A stretch of DNA of 64,000 nt from Uliginosibacterium gangwonense DSM 18521 (GTDB lineage: Bacteria > Pseudomonadota > Gammaproteobacteria > Burkholderiales > Rhodocyclaceae), in NCBI RefSeq assembly GCF_000373965.1, contig NZ_KB892842.1:32702-96701 (forward strand), read 5' to 3'. A program made the translations under genes and the position numbers. The notes beneath the pieces are model-generated. The model searched no databases and had not been told where the DNA came from. It saw only the letters and a list, made by a program, of their open reading frames with translations. This document shows, piece by piece, positions 36,561 through 45,890 of this stretch (position 1 is the stretch's first letter; every line of letters starts with the position of its first letter).

Positions 36561-37712
36561 ATGTCTATACGCTCAAAGCTGCCCGAAGTTGGCACCACCA
36601 TTTTTACGACCATGAGTGCGTTGGCGGCCCAACATGGGGCCATCAATCTGTCTCAAGGATTTCCTGACTACCCCTGCGCGCCCGGCCTGCTTGATGCGTT
36701 GTCGGCAGCCACGCAGGCCGGCCACAACCAATATGCGCCCATGGCGGGCTTGCCCGCTTTGCGCCAGGCAATAACGGACAAACTCAAAATTCAGCATGCT
36801 ATCGAGATCAACCCGGAAACCGAGATCACAATCACAGCAGGAGCCACCCAGGCGTTGTTTACAGCGATCGCGGCAGTACTGCATGCCGGCGATGAGGCGA
36901 TCCTGTTGGACCCATCGTACGACAGCTACGCGCCAAGCATACTTGCCCAAGGTGCAAAGCCTGTTCACATTGCACTCAGTGCGCCGGATTTCTCTGTTGA
37001 TTGGCAACGTGTTGAATCCACGATCACGCCAAGAACCCGCCTGATTCTCATCAACAATCCGAACAATCCGGCAACCTCAACGCTTTCATCCGAGGACTTG
37101 GACATACTCGCCAGTATTGCGGAAAAACACGATCTGATCATTCTGGCCGATGAAGTCTACGAGCATCTCATCTACGATGGCGCAACACACCATAGCGTCT
37201 TGGCACATCCCGCCTTGCGTGAGCGCAGCTTTGCCGTCTATTCTTTTGGCAAAACCTTTCATGCCACCGGCTGGAAAGTTGGTTACTGTGTCGCCCCGCC
37301 TGCTTTGACAAGCGAATTCCGCAAGATTCACCAGTTCCTGGTTTTTGCAGTCAACACTCCCGCACAGCACGCTCTGGCTGCACACTTGAGCCAGGCTTCC
37401 AGCTGGCAAGGACTGCCTGCCTTTTTTGAAACCAAGCGCGCATTGCTGACCCCCGGACTGGTCACCGCAGGCTTTAAACTTCTGCGCTGCCGTGGCACAT
37501 ATTTCCAACTGGCTGACTATAGCGACATCCGCCCGGATCTGAATGACATAGATTTTGCACGCTGGCTCACCATTGAACATGGGGTGGCCAGCATCCCCAT
37601 CTCTGCATTCTACAAGAGTGCACCCGATCAGCAGATCGTGCGGTTTTGCTTTGCCAAACAGGAACAGACATTGCTCAACGCTATTGATCGCCTGAAACGT
37701 ATTCGAAACTAA
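36561..37712 (+). CDS. Methionine aminotransferase (YbdL-like)
   Basis: The 383-residue class I PLP aminotransferase has INLSQGFPDYPCAPGLLD, NNPNNPAT and the Schiff-base lysine in YSFGKTFHATGWKVGY. These match the YbdL/kynurenine aminotransferase branch; E. coli YbdL prefers methionine. It would interconvert methionine and 2-keto-4-methylthiobutyrate. That keto acid is also the product of the mtn pathway and of the proposed hydroxyacid dehydrogenases, and is a candidate substrate of the oxidoreductase just upstream. The gene begins 33 bases after the beta subunit. Confidence 0.85.
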   Translation: MSIRSKLPEVGTTIFTTMSALAAQHGAINLSQGFPDYPCAPGLLDALSAATQAGHNQYAPMAGLPALRQAITDKLKIQHAIEINPETEITITAGATQALFTAIAAVLHAGDEAILLDPSYDSYAPSILAQGAKPVHIALSAPDFSVDWQRVESTITPRTRLILINNPNNPATSTLSSEDLDILASIAEKHDLIILADEVYEHLIYDGATHHSVLAHPALRERSFAVYSFGKTFHATGWKVGYCVAPPALTSEFRKIHQFLVFAVNTPAQHALAAHLSQASSWQGLPAFFETKRALLTPGLVTAGFKLLRCRGTYFQLADYSDIRPDLNDIDFARWLTIEHGVASIPISAFYKSAPDQQIVRFCFAKQEQTLLNAIDRLKRIRN

Positions 37713-37840
37713 TTCAACATGTTTCCTATGGCATTTTCTGCATAAGCAAAGCAAAAACAATTCTTTCCAGAAAGATTTTTTTCTACCTAGAGTGGCCAGA
37801 TTATTTGTGCATAAACACGATGCCAGCATCCGAGCCCTAT

Positions 37841-39214
37841 ATGTCAAAAATTTCGCGGCCTGCCGTACTCAACCTGATTGGAAACACCCCTCTTATAGAA
37901 GTCACCCGCCTGGATACGGGCCCCTGCCAACTCTTCCTCAAGCTCGAGTCACAAAACCCTGGAGGCTCAATCAAAGACCGCGTTGGTCTCTGGATGATTG
38001 AAGCAGCTGAGAACGACGGTCGCCTCAAACCCGGCGGCACCATTATCGAGGCAACAGCAGGCAACACCGGGCTGGGTTTGGCACTCGTCGCACAAGCCAA
38101 GGGGTATCGCATCATTCTTGTGGTGCCTGACAAGATGTCCCCCGAAAAGATTCTGCATCTCAAAGCCTTGGGTGCGGATGTTCGCATCACACGTTCAGAT
38201 GTTGGCAAAGGCCACCCCGAATACTATCAGGACTATGCGGCGCGTCTGGCAGCAGAAATACCCGGTGCGTTTTTCGCTGACCAATTCAACAACCCCGCCA
38301 ATCCTGCTGCGCATGAACAATCAACTGCACCCGAGATCTGGGCACAAACCGGCCATGCCGTCGATGCCATTGTTGTAGGCGTCGGCTCCGCAGGCACAAT
38401 TACCGGATTGACACGTTTCTTCCAGCGTGCGAACCCTGCAACCGAATTTGTACTCGCAGATCCCGCTGGCTCAATCCTGCGCGACTATATCGAAAAGGGA
38501 CAATACGATACGGCAGGCTCCTGGGCCGTTGAGGGTATCGGCGAAGATTTCGTGCCCCCCATTGCTGATCTATCTGCAGTCAAGAAAGCCTATTCCATTA
38601 CGGATGAAGAAAGTTTTGCCACCGCCAGAGCACTCCTCCGGGCTGAAGGTGTGCTGGCGGGCTCCTCAACGGGCACGCTCGTTGCTGCCGCATTGCGTTA
38701 CTGCCAAGAGCAAACGCATCCAAAGCGCGTTGTGTCTTTCGTGTGCGATACAGGTACCCGGTATCTTTCCAAGATTTACAACGACAACTGGATGATTGAT
38801 CAAGGCCTCCTGCGCAGGCATACCTACGGAGACCTGCGTGACATCATCGCTCGCCGGTACGAAGACGGGTCTGTAATCAGCGTAAAGCCTGACGACAATT
38901 TGCAGACTGTGTTCCAACGCATGCGTTATGCAGATGTCTCGCAACTTCCAGTCATCGAGGATGGAAAAATTGTCGGCCTGGTTGATGAGTCGGACCTGCT
39001 CCTGCGCATCCAGGCAGACCCGAGCAGCTTCAAGGCGAGCGCAGCCAGCACCATGACCCTTGCACTGGAAACACTCTCGCCTGATGCAAGTCTGGAAAAA
39101 CTGCGCGAAACACTCGATCGTGGCTTGGTTGCCATCATTGCCGACAACGCTCATTTCTACGGTTTGATCACCCGTTTTGATCTGCTCAACCATCTCCGGA
39201 AACATCAGGCATGA
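37841..39214 (+). CDS. Cystathionine beta-synthase
   Basis: This 457-residue PLP enzyme condenses serine and homocysteine. SKISRPAVLNLIGNTPLIEV is followed by the PLP lysine region LESQNPGGSIKDR (about 40-50) and EATAGNTGLGLA. Two CBS domains lie at about 335-455, where SAM or AMP may bind. The ATG at 37841 gives the N-terminus expected of bacterial homologues; ATG 37820 is an alternative. It overlaps the gamma-lyase gene by four bases. Confidence 0.91.
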   Translation: MSKISRPAVLNLIGNTPLIEVTRLDTGPCQLFLKLESQNPGGSIKDRVGLWMIEAAENDGRLKPGGTIIEATAGNTGLGLALVAQAKGYRIILVVPDKMSPEKILHLKALGADVRITRSDVGKGHPEYYQDYAARLAAEIPGAFFADQFNNPANPAAHEQSTAPEIWAQTGHAVDAIVVGVGSAGTITGLTRFFQRANPATEFVLADPAGSILRDYIEKGQYDTAGSWAVEGIGEDFVPPIADLSAVKKAYSITDEESFATARALLRAEGVLAGSSTGTLVAAALRYCQEQTHPKRVVSFVCDTGTRYLSKIYNDNWMIDQGLLRRHTYGDLRDIIARRYEDGSVISVKPDDNLQTVFQRMRYADVSQLPVIEDGKIVGLVDESDLLLRIQADPSSFKASAASTMTLALETLSPDASLEKLRETLDRGLVAIIADNAHFYGLITRFDLLNHLRKHQA

Positions 39215-40392
39215 ACACCAACAGTAAGAAACCGCATGGCTTTGGCACACGAGTCATCCACGCAGGGCAACACCCTGATCCATCAACCGGGGCAATCATG
39301 CCACCCATTTACGCTACATCGACTTTCGTGCAAGAAAGCCCGGGCGTACATAAGGGGCTGGACTACGGAAGATCGCACAATCCCACACGCTGGGCGCTAG
39401 AGCGCTGTGTAGCGAACCTTGAGGGCGGCGCGGGTGCCTTTGCCTTCGCTTCGGGTCTGGCGGCCATTTCAACTGTATTGGAACTACTGGATTCCGGCGC
39501 CCACGTCATCGCGGGGGACGATCTGTATGGTGGAACCTATCGCCTGCTGGAACGCGTTAAGCGACGCAGTGCCGGGCTCTCATTCAGCTTTGTTGACCTG
39601 AGCAATCCTTCCGCGCTACAGGCCGCAATTCGCCCAGAAACGAGAATGGTCCTGGTCGAAACGCCCACAAATCCTCTATTGCGCCTGGTTGATCTGCAGG
39701 CGATTGCAGACGTTGCACACGCCAACAATCTCATCACGGTTGCCGACAACACCTTTGCCAGCCCTTGGGTGCAACGACCACTGGAACACGGCTTTGACAT
39801 TGTCGTCCACTCCACAACAAAGTATCTCAACGGCCATTCAGACATCATAGGTGGCGTAGCAGTCATCAGTACAGAAAATCGCAATGCAGAACTTCTTGAG
39901 AGGCTCAAATTTCTGCAAAATGCAGTCGGCGCAATCTCAAGCCCCTTTGACAGTTTCTTAACCCTGCGTGGGATCAAGACGCTTAATCTGCGCATGCAGC
40001 GACATTGCGAAAACGCCTTGGAACTTGCCAATTGGCTGGAACGCCAGCCACAAGTCCGTGCTGTGCGTTATCCAGGGCTTGTCAGTCATCCGCAACATGA
40101 ACTTGCAAAACGCCAAATGCATGGATTTGGCGGAATGATTGCGGTGGAATTGGCTACGAACCAAGCAGGCTCACGCCGCTTCCTGGAAGCATGTGAATTG
40201 TTTGCTCTGGCGGAAAGCCTCGGCGGAGTGGAGAGTCTGATTGAGCACCCTGCAATCATGACTCACGCAAGCATCCCAGCGGAACAACGCGAACGGCTGG
40301 GAATCGGTGACGCCTTGGTACGCTTGTCTGTCGGGATTGAGGACCTAGATGACCTGCGTAATGATTTACTGTACGCACTTCAAAAAATCTAA
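39211..40392 (+). CDS. Cystathionine gamma-lyase / gamma-synthase
   Basis: The 393-residue Cys/Met metabolism PLP enzyme has THVIHAGQ-like FGTRVIHAGQHPDPSTGAI, DYGRSHNPTR and the PLP lysine in VVHSTTKYLNGHSDIIGG. Coupling to cystathionine beta-synthase points to the lyase direction, splitting cystathionine to cysteine, 2-oxobutyrate and ammonia. This completes reverse transsulfuration from methionine-derived homocysteine. The sequence alone does not exclude gamma-synthase. A stem-loop terminator follows. Confidence 0.88.
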   Translation: MNTNSKKPHGFGTRVIHAGQHPDPSTGAIMPPIYATSTFVQESPGVHKGLDYGRSHNPTRWALERCVANLEGGAGAFAFASGLAAISTVLELLDSGAHVIAGDDLYGGTYRLLERVKRRSAGLSFSFVDLSNPSALQAAIRPETRMVLVETPTNPLLRLVDLQAIADVAHANNLITVADNTFASPWVQRPLEHGFDIVVHSTTKYLNGHSDIIGGVAVISTENRNAELLERLKFLQNAVGAISSPFDSFLTLRGIKTLNLRMQRHCENALELANWLERQPQVRAVRYPGLVSHPQHELAKRQMHGFGGMIAVELATNQAGSRRFLEACELFALAESLGGVESLIEHPAIMTHASIPAEQRERLGIGDALVRLSVGIEDLDDLRNDLLYALQKI

Positions 40393-40404
40393 AAGCTCGC
40401 AAAA

Positions 40405-40437
40405 CAATCCCCCCTTGAACGCATCAAGGGGGATTTC
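40405..40437 (+). terminator. Terminator hairpin after the cystathionine genes
   Basis: The arms CCCCCTTGA (40410-40418) and TCAAGGGGG (40424-40432) form a perfect 9-bp stem with a five-base loop, 17 bases after the stop. The T-rich tail (ATTTCT) is short but fits an intrinsic terminator. Confidence 0.7.
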
Positions 40438-40485
40438 TGTATATACATCTACACCATTAAAAATCAAATAACTGGAAGACCTGCG

Positions 40486-40515
40486 CAGCAAGCATTCCAT
40501 TAAGAATGCTTGCTG
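40486..40515 (-). terminator. Stem-loop downstream of the SAM hydrolase gene
   Basis: The perfect 12-bp arms CAGCAAGCATTC (40486-40497) and GAATGCTTGCTG (40504-40515) enclose a six-base loop. It lies 13 bases beyond the stop of the minus-strand SAM hydrolase. It has no adjacent T-run, so it may stabilise the 3' end or act as a terminator. Confidence 0.6.
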
Positions 40516-40528
40516 TCATTCACACACC

Positions 40529-41425
40529 TTATTCCTTGGAAAGGGTGATTCTCCAGTCAGTTCCTGAGCCGATGTGGTGCTCCTTGGCGAAGTTCCCCTG
40601 ATTGATGGCAAGCGCAAAATTCATCAGGCTGTTGATATACGCCAAAGGCTTACCAACAGGCACCTCACCAAACGTATGCCTGTAAGGAACAACCACTTCC
40701 TCAACCAGTTGATCCTTGTTAAATACCCGAACACGCACAGACTCACCCACTTTAATGCCAAGTTCATCAAAAAGCTTTTGGGGAATATTGGTCCATACGT
40801 TTCCATACTGCACATCAAGCACCGGAATAATGCCTTCTACACCGCCTGCAGTGCGTTGCACATGTGTATAGGGCAATTTGACCAGCAAATCTGACGATAG
40901 CTTTGGCCCCACCTGCGAAAACTGGATAACGCCCGCTGCCAAACGGGCTCCCGTGTATCCAAACACATCGCGGCCATGAAAGGTGTATGAATCTTCCGAG
41001 CCTTTTCTGCGATTGATACGTTCATCAATCTGCCTGAGCTCTTCTACCCCCTCCTGTTCCGCAACCAGTGTCAGCACACCATTGTTGGGTGCCACAAAAT
41101 AGTGGCCTTTGCGTGTCTTCAGCACGACCGAAAGACGCTCTGTTCCTACGCCCGGATCAATGACCGTGACAAATACGGTGCCTTTAGGCCAAAACGGCGC
41201 GACCTGAAACAATCGATACGCCCCGGCAAAAATAGACCCGGGATCTTCGTGACTCAGATCAGAAATCAACAGCTTTTCAGATACGCCATAAGCCACGCCC
41301 TTGAGCGCAGAGACAGCCCCATCCTTCTGGCCAAAGTCCGTATAGAGCACCACGGGAGATGCACCGAAAGATGCTTGCAGACAAAGCATCAAGGCAAAGG
41401 GAAGCACTCTTTTTAAACTTAACAT
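40529..41425 (-). CDS. Exported SAM hydrolase (SAM hydroxide adenosyltransferase, DUF62 family)
   Basis: The 298-residue protein would split S-adenosylmethionine to adenosine and methionine. It has the family blocks LYTDFGQKDGAV, VIDPGVGTERLSVV, APNNGVLTLV and FHGRDVFGYTGA. It begins with a clear signal peptide (LKRVLPFALMLCLQASFGA), so the enzyme should act in the periplasm. The start at ATG 41425 follows GAGGAA; a TTG at 41434 is less likely. The methionine released could be taken up by the MetNIQ importers encoded nearby. Export is seen in the sequence; the role is inferred. Confidence 0.85.
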   Translation of the reverse strand: MLSLKRVLPFALMLCLQASFGASPVVLYTDFGQKDGAVSALKGVAYGVSEKLLISDLSHEDPGSIFAGAYRLFQVAPFWPKGTVFVTVIDPGVGTERLSVVLKTRKGHYFVAPNNGVLTLVAEQEGVEELRQIDERINRRKGSEDSYTFHGRDVFGYTGARLAAGVIQFSQVGPKLSSDLLVKLPYTHVQRTAGGVEGIIPVLDVQYGNVWTNIPQKLFDELGIKVGESVRVRVFNKDQLVEEVVVPYRHTFGEVPVGKPLAYINSLMNFALAINQGNFAKEHHIGSGTDWRITLSKE

Positions 41426-41509
41426 CAAAAACAATTCCTCATTCTAGACTTTCAAAATGCGTGTTACCTGATCAGGCAAGATTACGCTACAACGTTTTGC
41501 TGGGGCTGT

Positions 41510-43873
41510 TCAGAACGATGCGGACAAACGCAAATAATAATATCCACCATTGATCCCATACGGGGAAACGTGCGAGTACTGATCATAATTCAGACTCTGA
41601 TAAACAGAAGAAGAAACCTTATTGGGATACACGTTGAACAGGTTGTTTGCTCCCACATTAAGCTTGATGTGATCTGTGAAATTGTATCCCACGTCCAGAT
41701 CCGTGATATATGCCGGGCGTGTCGTATAGGTGTAATACGGCCCTGGTGCATAACCTTGAACCTGACTGGTTTTGCTGTAATAAGTTTCACGCAACGTTAC
41801 TTCCCAATCATTATGCAAGTATGTGGCAGCCACCGAGACCTTGACATGAGGCGTTGCACTTGTAAGATTGGACGCCTGCACCACATCCACTAGGGATATT
41901 CCTGCTGCTTGAAGGCTTGCTGGCGCATCATGAATACGACGAATCGTAGTTCTGTTGTACCCCGCATCCAACTTCCATTTCACAGATCCAATGCCAGACA
42001 AGGTTGAAAGATAATTCAGCCCGAAATCGATCCCACGGGTACGTGTATCCACGCCATTGGTAAAGAAGGCCGCGCTGACATTGCTGCTTGATACACCAGA
42101 CGGAATCACAGAGCCATTTGCGGCGACAGCCGCCGCTGCCAAGCTACCAGATATGGAACCGGATTGAATAATTCTGTTGTCAATATCAATTTGGTAAATA
42201 TCAATATTTGCGTGCAGGTTCTTGATTGGCTCAGCCACCAAGCCCAAACTGAAATTCCTGGACTTTTCCGGTTTCAAATCTGGAGCGCCTAACACGCGTG
42301 CCCCGGCAGAGCCCAACGGCACCTGGATTTGTGCAAAACCATTCGTAACCGTAGTTGCCGAATAGTATTGCTGGGCCAAGGATGGTGCGTGAAAACCATT
42401 ACTGGCTGTACCCCGCACGGCCAAAGCGGGATTGAAGTTGTAGCGGGAAGACAGTTTGCCCGTCAGAGTGTCCCCAACACTGTCGTAGTGCTCAAGGCGG
42501 GTAGCCAACCCAAGTTCCCATTGAGGCGTGATACGCGTGGAGAAATCCGCGTAGCCTGCCACACTATTTCGGTTGGCATCCGCCTGATCGGAAACCCGGA
42601 AGCCTGGAAACGCTTGAGACCCGCCGAGATAATATGAATTTGCTTCGCCGGAGCCTATTTTGAAGGTTTCATATCGATCCTCAAGGCCGAGCGCAACATT
42701 CAGTGGCGCGGCCAAGCCGCTTACCTCAAACGGTCGGCGTATATCCAGATTCGTTGTCGACTCAGATGAAGTAAATGAGCCCACACGAAAATTGCTCTGA
42801 GCATTTCCAAAATCATTGAGCAGATCTGGGTTGATGGTGTTCTTATTGCGTAGCTTGACATCGTCACGACCATAGCTGGTACTCAGATCCCAATTCCATT
42901 GAGCGGGCCCCGCGCCTTTGATCCCAGCAGTGAGCCCGAAATCATTTTCTTCACTACTCTCAATCGGTGTAAAGCCTTGCGGGTACACAGCGTCCACAGC
43001 CGCACTGAACCAGCCAGGCTGACGCGGATTTTCATACGCCTGCGCACCTCGATGGGCAACTGTGCCAAAACTATACAGGCTCAAGCCTGAGTTGATAGGC
43101 TTCTCAAGGTTATAGCCGACTGTTTCCAGCGTGCTTTTGGGATCACCCTGCACCTTGGCGGGCTGCACACCGCCACTGTCGCCGCTACGATTGGAGTAGT
43201 CATGCTGACGAACACCCGCACTGATATGTAATGTCCCTGTCTCGCCCAGGGTTAAACCACTATCAACATCCAACTGTTTGGTTTCACCACCCCCATCATA
43301 GTACCCCCCCAATGATGTAGATACTGTATTGCCTTCGCCAGAGTTCTTAAGAATGACATTTATGACACCTGCAATGGCATCTGAACCATATTGCGCAGCT
43401 GCGCCATCCCGTAGTACCTCAATACGCTCAACTGCGGCAAGAGGAATCATGTCCAGATCCACCGCATTTGACCCCTGCGCTGGATCAGAATCCGCATAAA
43501 GGCTTGCAGACAAATGGCGGCGCTTACCATTGACCAGCACCAGGGTATGGCTAGGCGCCAGGCCCCGCAACTGGAAAGTGCGCGCCAATGCACCCACATC
43601 ATAGCCTACAGCTGGCGCGTTCAATGAGGGCAGTACGCTTTTTAGCGCATCAAGCAAATTGCTTTGCCCAGTGGCTGTAAGCTCTTCCGCCCGCACAACA
43701 TCAATCGGAGTTGCACTGTCGCGCGCTTTCCGTCCTACCTCGCGAGTCCCGGTTACCACAACTTGATCAAGTTGCTGACTGGCAGTAGCCTGCGCATGAA
43801 CAACCTGGGGCAATACCCCAGCAAACAAACTCATGACTGCCAGGTAGTAGTGATTATATTTATGTTCAGACAC
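41510..43873 (-). CDS. TonB-dependent receptor (first)
   Basis: This outer-membrane beta-barrel of about 787 residues has a signal peptide ending VVHAQA, a TonB box-like region (QLDQVVVTGTR) and a plug domain with RGLAPSHTLVLVNGKRRHLS and VERIEVLRDGAAAQYGSDAIAGVIN. The C-terminus ends LRLSASF, a typical barrel signal. The GTG at 43873 with GGGGAT upstream is a better start than the ATG at 43978, because it directly begins the signal peptide. It is divergent from the tauABC-like operon, so it may import that operon's substrate across the outer membrane. Confidence 0.88.
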   Translation of the reverse strand: MSEHKYNHYYLAVMSLFAGVLPQVVHAQATASQQLDQVVVTGTREVGRKARDSATPIDVVRAEELTATGQSNLLDALKSVLPSLNAPAVGYDVGALARTFQLRGLAPSHTLVLVNGKRRHLSASLYADSDPAQGSNAVDLDMIPLAAVERIEVLRDGAAAQYGSDAIAGVINVILKNSGEGNTVSTSLGGYYDGGGETKQLDVDSGLTLGETGTLHISAGVRQHDYSNRSGDSGGVQPAKVQGDPKSTLETVGYNLEKPINSGLSLYSFGTVAHRGAQAYENPRQPGWFSAAVDAVYPQGFTPIESSEENDFGLTAGIKGAGPAQWNWDLSTSYGRDDVKLRNKNTINPDLLNDFGNAQSNFRVGSFTSSESTTNLDIRRPFEVSGLAAPLNVALGLEDRYETFKIGSGEANSYYLGGSQAFPGFRVSDQADANRNSVAGYADFSTRITPQWELGLATRLEHYDSVGDTLTGKLSSRYNFNPALAVRGTASNGFHAPSLAQQYYSATTVTNGFAQIQVPLGSAGARVLGAPDLKPEKSRNFSLGLVAEPIKNLHANIDIYQIDIDNRIIQSGSISGSLAAAAVAANGSVIPSGVSSSNVSAAFFTNGVDTRTRGIDFGLNYLSTLSGIGSVKWKLDAGYNRTTIRRIHDAPASLQAAGISLVDVVQASNLTSATPHVKVSVAATYLHNDWEVTLRETYYSKTSQVQGYAPGPYYTYTTRPAYITDLDVGYNFTDHIKLNVGANNLFNVYPNKVSSSVYQSLNYDQYSHVSPYGINGGYYYLRLSASF

Positions 43874-44010
43874 AGCACATCCCCGTGAATACTGATTGAG
43901 CGAAAGAGCTATGTTAGAAAGATTTGAGGCCAGGCTAAATCTCATTTTTTTATATCTTAAGGCAGAACCACGCCCCAACTTCGCTACGTAAAAATTCGCT
44001 GCATTTACAT

Positions 44011-44036
44011 ATCAATTCATGTTCTTTGGAATTGAT
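44011..44036. promoter_or_regulatory. Inverted repeat upstream of tauA-like gene
   Basis: The arms ATCAATTC (44011-44018) and GAATTGAT (44029-44036) are perfect 8-bp repeats ten bases apart, 49 bases before the tauA-like start. They form a good operator candidate in the TonB receptor/importer divergent region. Confidence 0.5.
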
Positions 44037-44085
44037 TCCGGCTGTTGCTACATTGAAAATCACTCTTTCATGACTAGGTACCACC

Positions 44086-45087
44086 ATGAGACTTCTGAAC
44101 CAAACTCTATTTTTGGCTGGGCTGGCGCTATCCTCGCTGACGATCTCTGCGCAAGCTGCAGATGAAGTAACGGTGGCCTATCAAACAGTAATCGACCCGT
44201 CCAAAGTGGCGCAAGCTGACGGCCTGTATGAAAAGCTCACAGGTGTAAAAATCAACTGGCGGAAATTTGATACGGGTGCGGAAGTCATCACAGCAGTCGC
44301 CTCAGGCGATGTACAGGTCGGCTACGTAGGCTCCAGCCCTATCGCCGCAGCTGCCAGTCGGGACCTGCCCATCACGACCTTCCTGATTGCCGCCAAACTT
44401 GGGGAATCCGAGGCGCTAGTTGTTCGCAATGGCAGCAAGATCAATCAGCCACAAGACTTGATTGGCAAGAAAATTGCGGTGCCATTTGTATCTACTGGAC
44501 ATTACAGTCTGCTGGCAGCCCTGAAACACTGGAAGATTTCCCCCGCCAAAGTGCAAATCATCAATCTGCGCCCGCCAGAAATTACAGCAGCATGGCAACG
44601 AGGCGATATTGATGCCGCCTATGTTTGGGACCCTGCCCTGGGCAAGGCCAAACAAAGTGGCAAGGTGCTGACGACTTCGGCAGAAGTCGCCAAATGGGGC
44701 TCACCCACGTTTGACGCATGGATTGTGCGAAAAGACTTTGCCGAGAAGCATCCAGATTTTCTGGAAAAATTTTCCCGTGTCACTTTGGATGCCTATGCGG
44801 CGTATCGAAATAACCCGAATGCATGGATTTCCAATGCAGACAACCTGGATAAAGTGATTCGCCTCACAGGTGCCAACAAGGAGGAAATCCCCGGTGTTCT
44901 TGCCAGCAACATTTTCCCCTTGGTGAATGAGCAGATCGAACTACTTGGCCCAACCACGGCCAAGGCTCTGGCGGATACCTCTGACTTTCTTAAGGAGCAA
45001 GGGAAGGTTGATAGCGTACAGAAGAACTATCTGCCTTTTGTCAGCAATGCCTTCGTTAAAGGCGGCAAACAGGTCGCAACAAAGTAA
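44086..45087 (+). CDS. tauA: Taurine-type ABC transporter substrate-binding protein
   Basis: The 333-residue periplasmic protein has a signal peptide ending ISAQAAD and [44 protein letters not shown] and [11 protein letters not shown]. These are close to TauA of the nitrate/sulfonate/taurine family. No lipobox is seen. It is first in an operon that continues with ATPase, permease, a tiny membrane protein and three unusual enzymes. Taurine dioxygenase is missing, so the real ligand may be another sulfonate or sulfur compound. Confidence 0.88.
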   Translation: MRLLNQTLFLAGLALSSLTISAQAADEVTVAYQTVIDPSKVAQADGLYEKLTGVKINWRKFDTGAEVITAVASGDVQVGYVGSSPIAAAASRDLPITTFLIAAKLGESEALVVRNGSKINQPQDLIGKKIAVPFVSTGHYSLLAALKHWKISPAKVQIINLRPPEITAAWQRGDIDAAYVWDPALGKAKQSGKVLTTSAEVAKWGSPTFDAWIVRKDFAEKHPDFLEKFSRVTLDAYAAYRNNPNAWISNADNLDKVIRLTGANKEEIPGVLASNIFPLVNEQIELLGPTTAKALADTSDFLKEQGKVDSVQKNYLPFVSNAFVKGGKQVATK

Positions 45088-45101
45088 TCCGGAGCCGCGT
45101 C

Positions 45102-45890
45102 ATGCCACACGTATTGGTTGATCGGGTTACTGTTCGCTACTCTGATGCAAACGCCAAGCAAGCCGCGCTTGACAACGTCAGCTTGCAACTGGAGCCCGAT
45201 CAGCTAGTGGTGGCACTAGGCCCTTCTGGGTGCGGAAAAACCACCTTGCTGAATCTTCTTGCCGGTTTTTTACGCCCCACTCAAGGACGAGTACTCTTCG
45301 ATGGAAAACCAATTAATGGCCCTGCTGCAGATCGAGGCGTGATCTTCCAGGATGATGCCTTGCTGCCCTGGCTCAACGTAGTCGACAACATCGCTTTCGG
45401 GTTAAAACTCCAAGGCTTGGAGAAACACCAGCGCAAAGCAAGCGCGGAGGCAACGCTCAAACAGGTCCATCTTGATGGGTTTTCTGGGCACATGCTGTGG
45501 CAACTTTCTGGCGGCATGCGCCAAAGGGTTGGGCTCGCACGTGCTCTGGCTTCTGATCCCGCAATGCTTCTTCTTGACGAGCCATTTGCAGCGCTCGACG
45601 CATTCACGCGAGAACAGATGCAGGAGTTACTGCTGCAATTATGGCATCAAACGCATAAACAGATTTTCCTGATCACCCATGATCTTGAGGAAGCCGTGTT
45701 CCTCGCGAGCGATCTGATTCTGCTCTCTCCCCGACCTGGTCGAGTCGTAGAGCGCATCAAGCTCGATTTCTGCCATCGCTATACGGATGGCGAGTCAGCT
45801 CGCAGCATCAAATCAGATCCGCATTTCATTGCCATGCGCGAACATGTGCTGAACCTCATCTTTGCCCAAAGGGAGCCCATCCCAGCATGA
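45102..45890 (+). CDS. tauB: Taurine-type ABC transporter ATPase
   Basis: This 262-residue ATPase has Walker [10 protein letters not shown], signature [15 protein letters not shown] and Walker [22 protein letters not shown] lies seven bases before its ATG. It overlaps the permease gene by four bases. The Q-loop sequence [14 protein letters not shown] is typical of TauB/SsuB. Confidence 0.9.
   Translation: MPHVLVDRVTVRYSDANAKQAALDNVSLQLEPDQLVVALGPSGCGKTTLLNLLAGFLRPTQGRVLFDGKPINGPAADRGVIFQDDALLPWLNVVDNIAFGLKLQGLEKHQRKASAEATLKQVHLDGFSGHMLWQLSGGMRQRVGLARALASDPAMLLLDEPFAALDAFTREQMQELLLQLWHQTHKQIFLITHDLEEAVFLASDLILLSPRPGRVVERIKLDFCHRYTDGESARSIKSDPHFIAMREHVLNLIFAQREPIPA

Noticed and set aside
37725..37750. 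Sigma-54-like promoter before cystathionine beta-synthase
   Set aside because: GG and GC dinucleotides are eight bases apart in place of ten.
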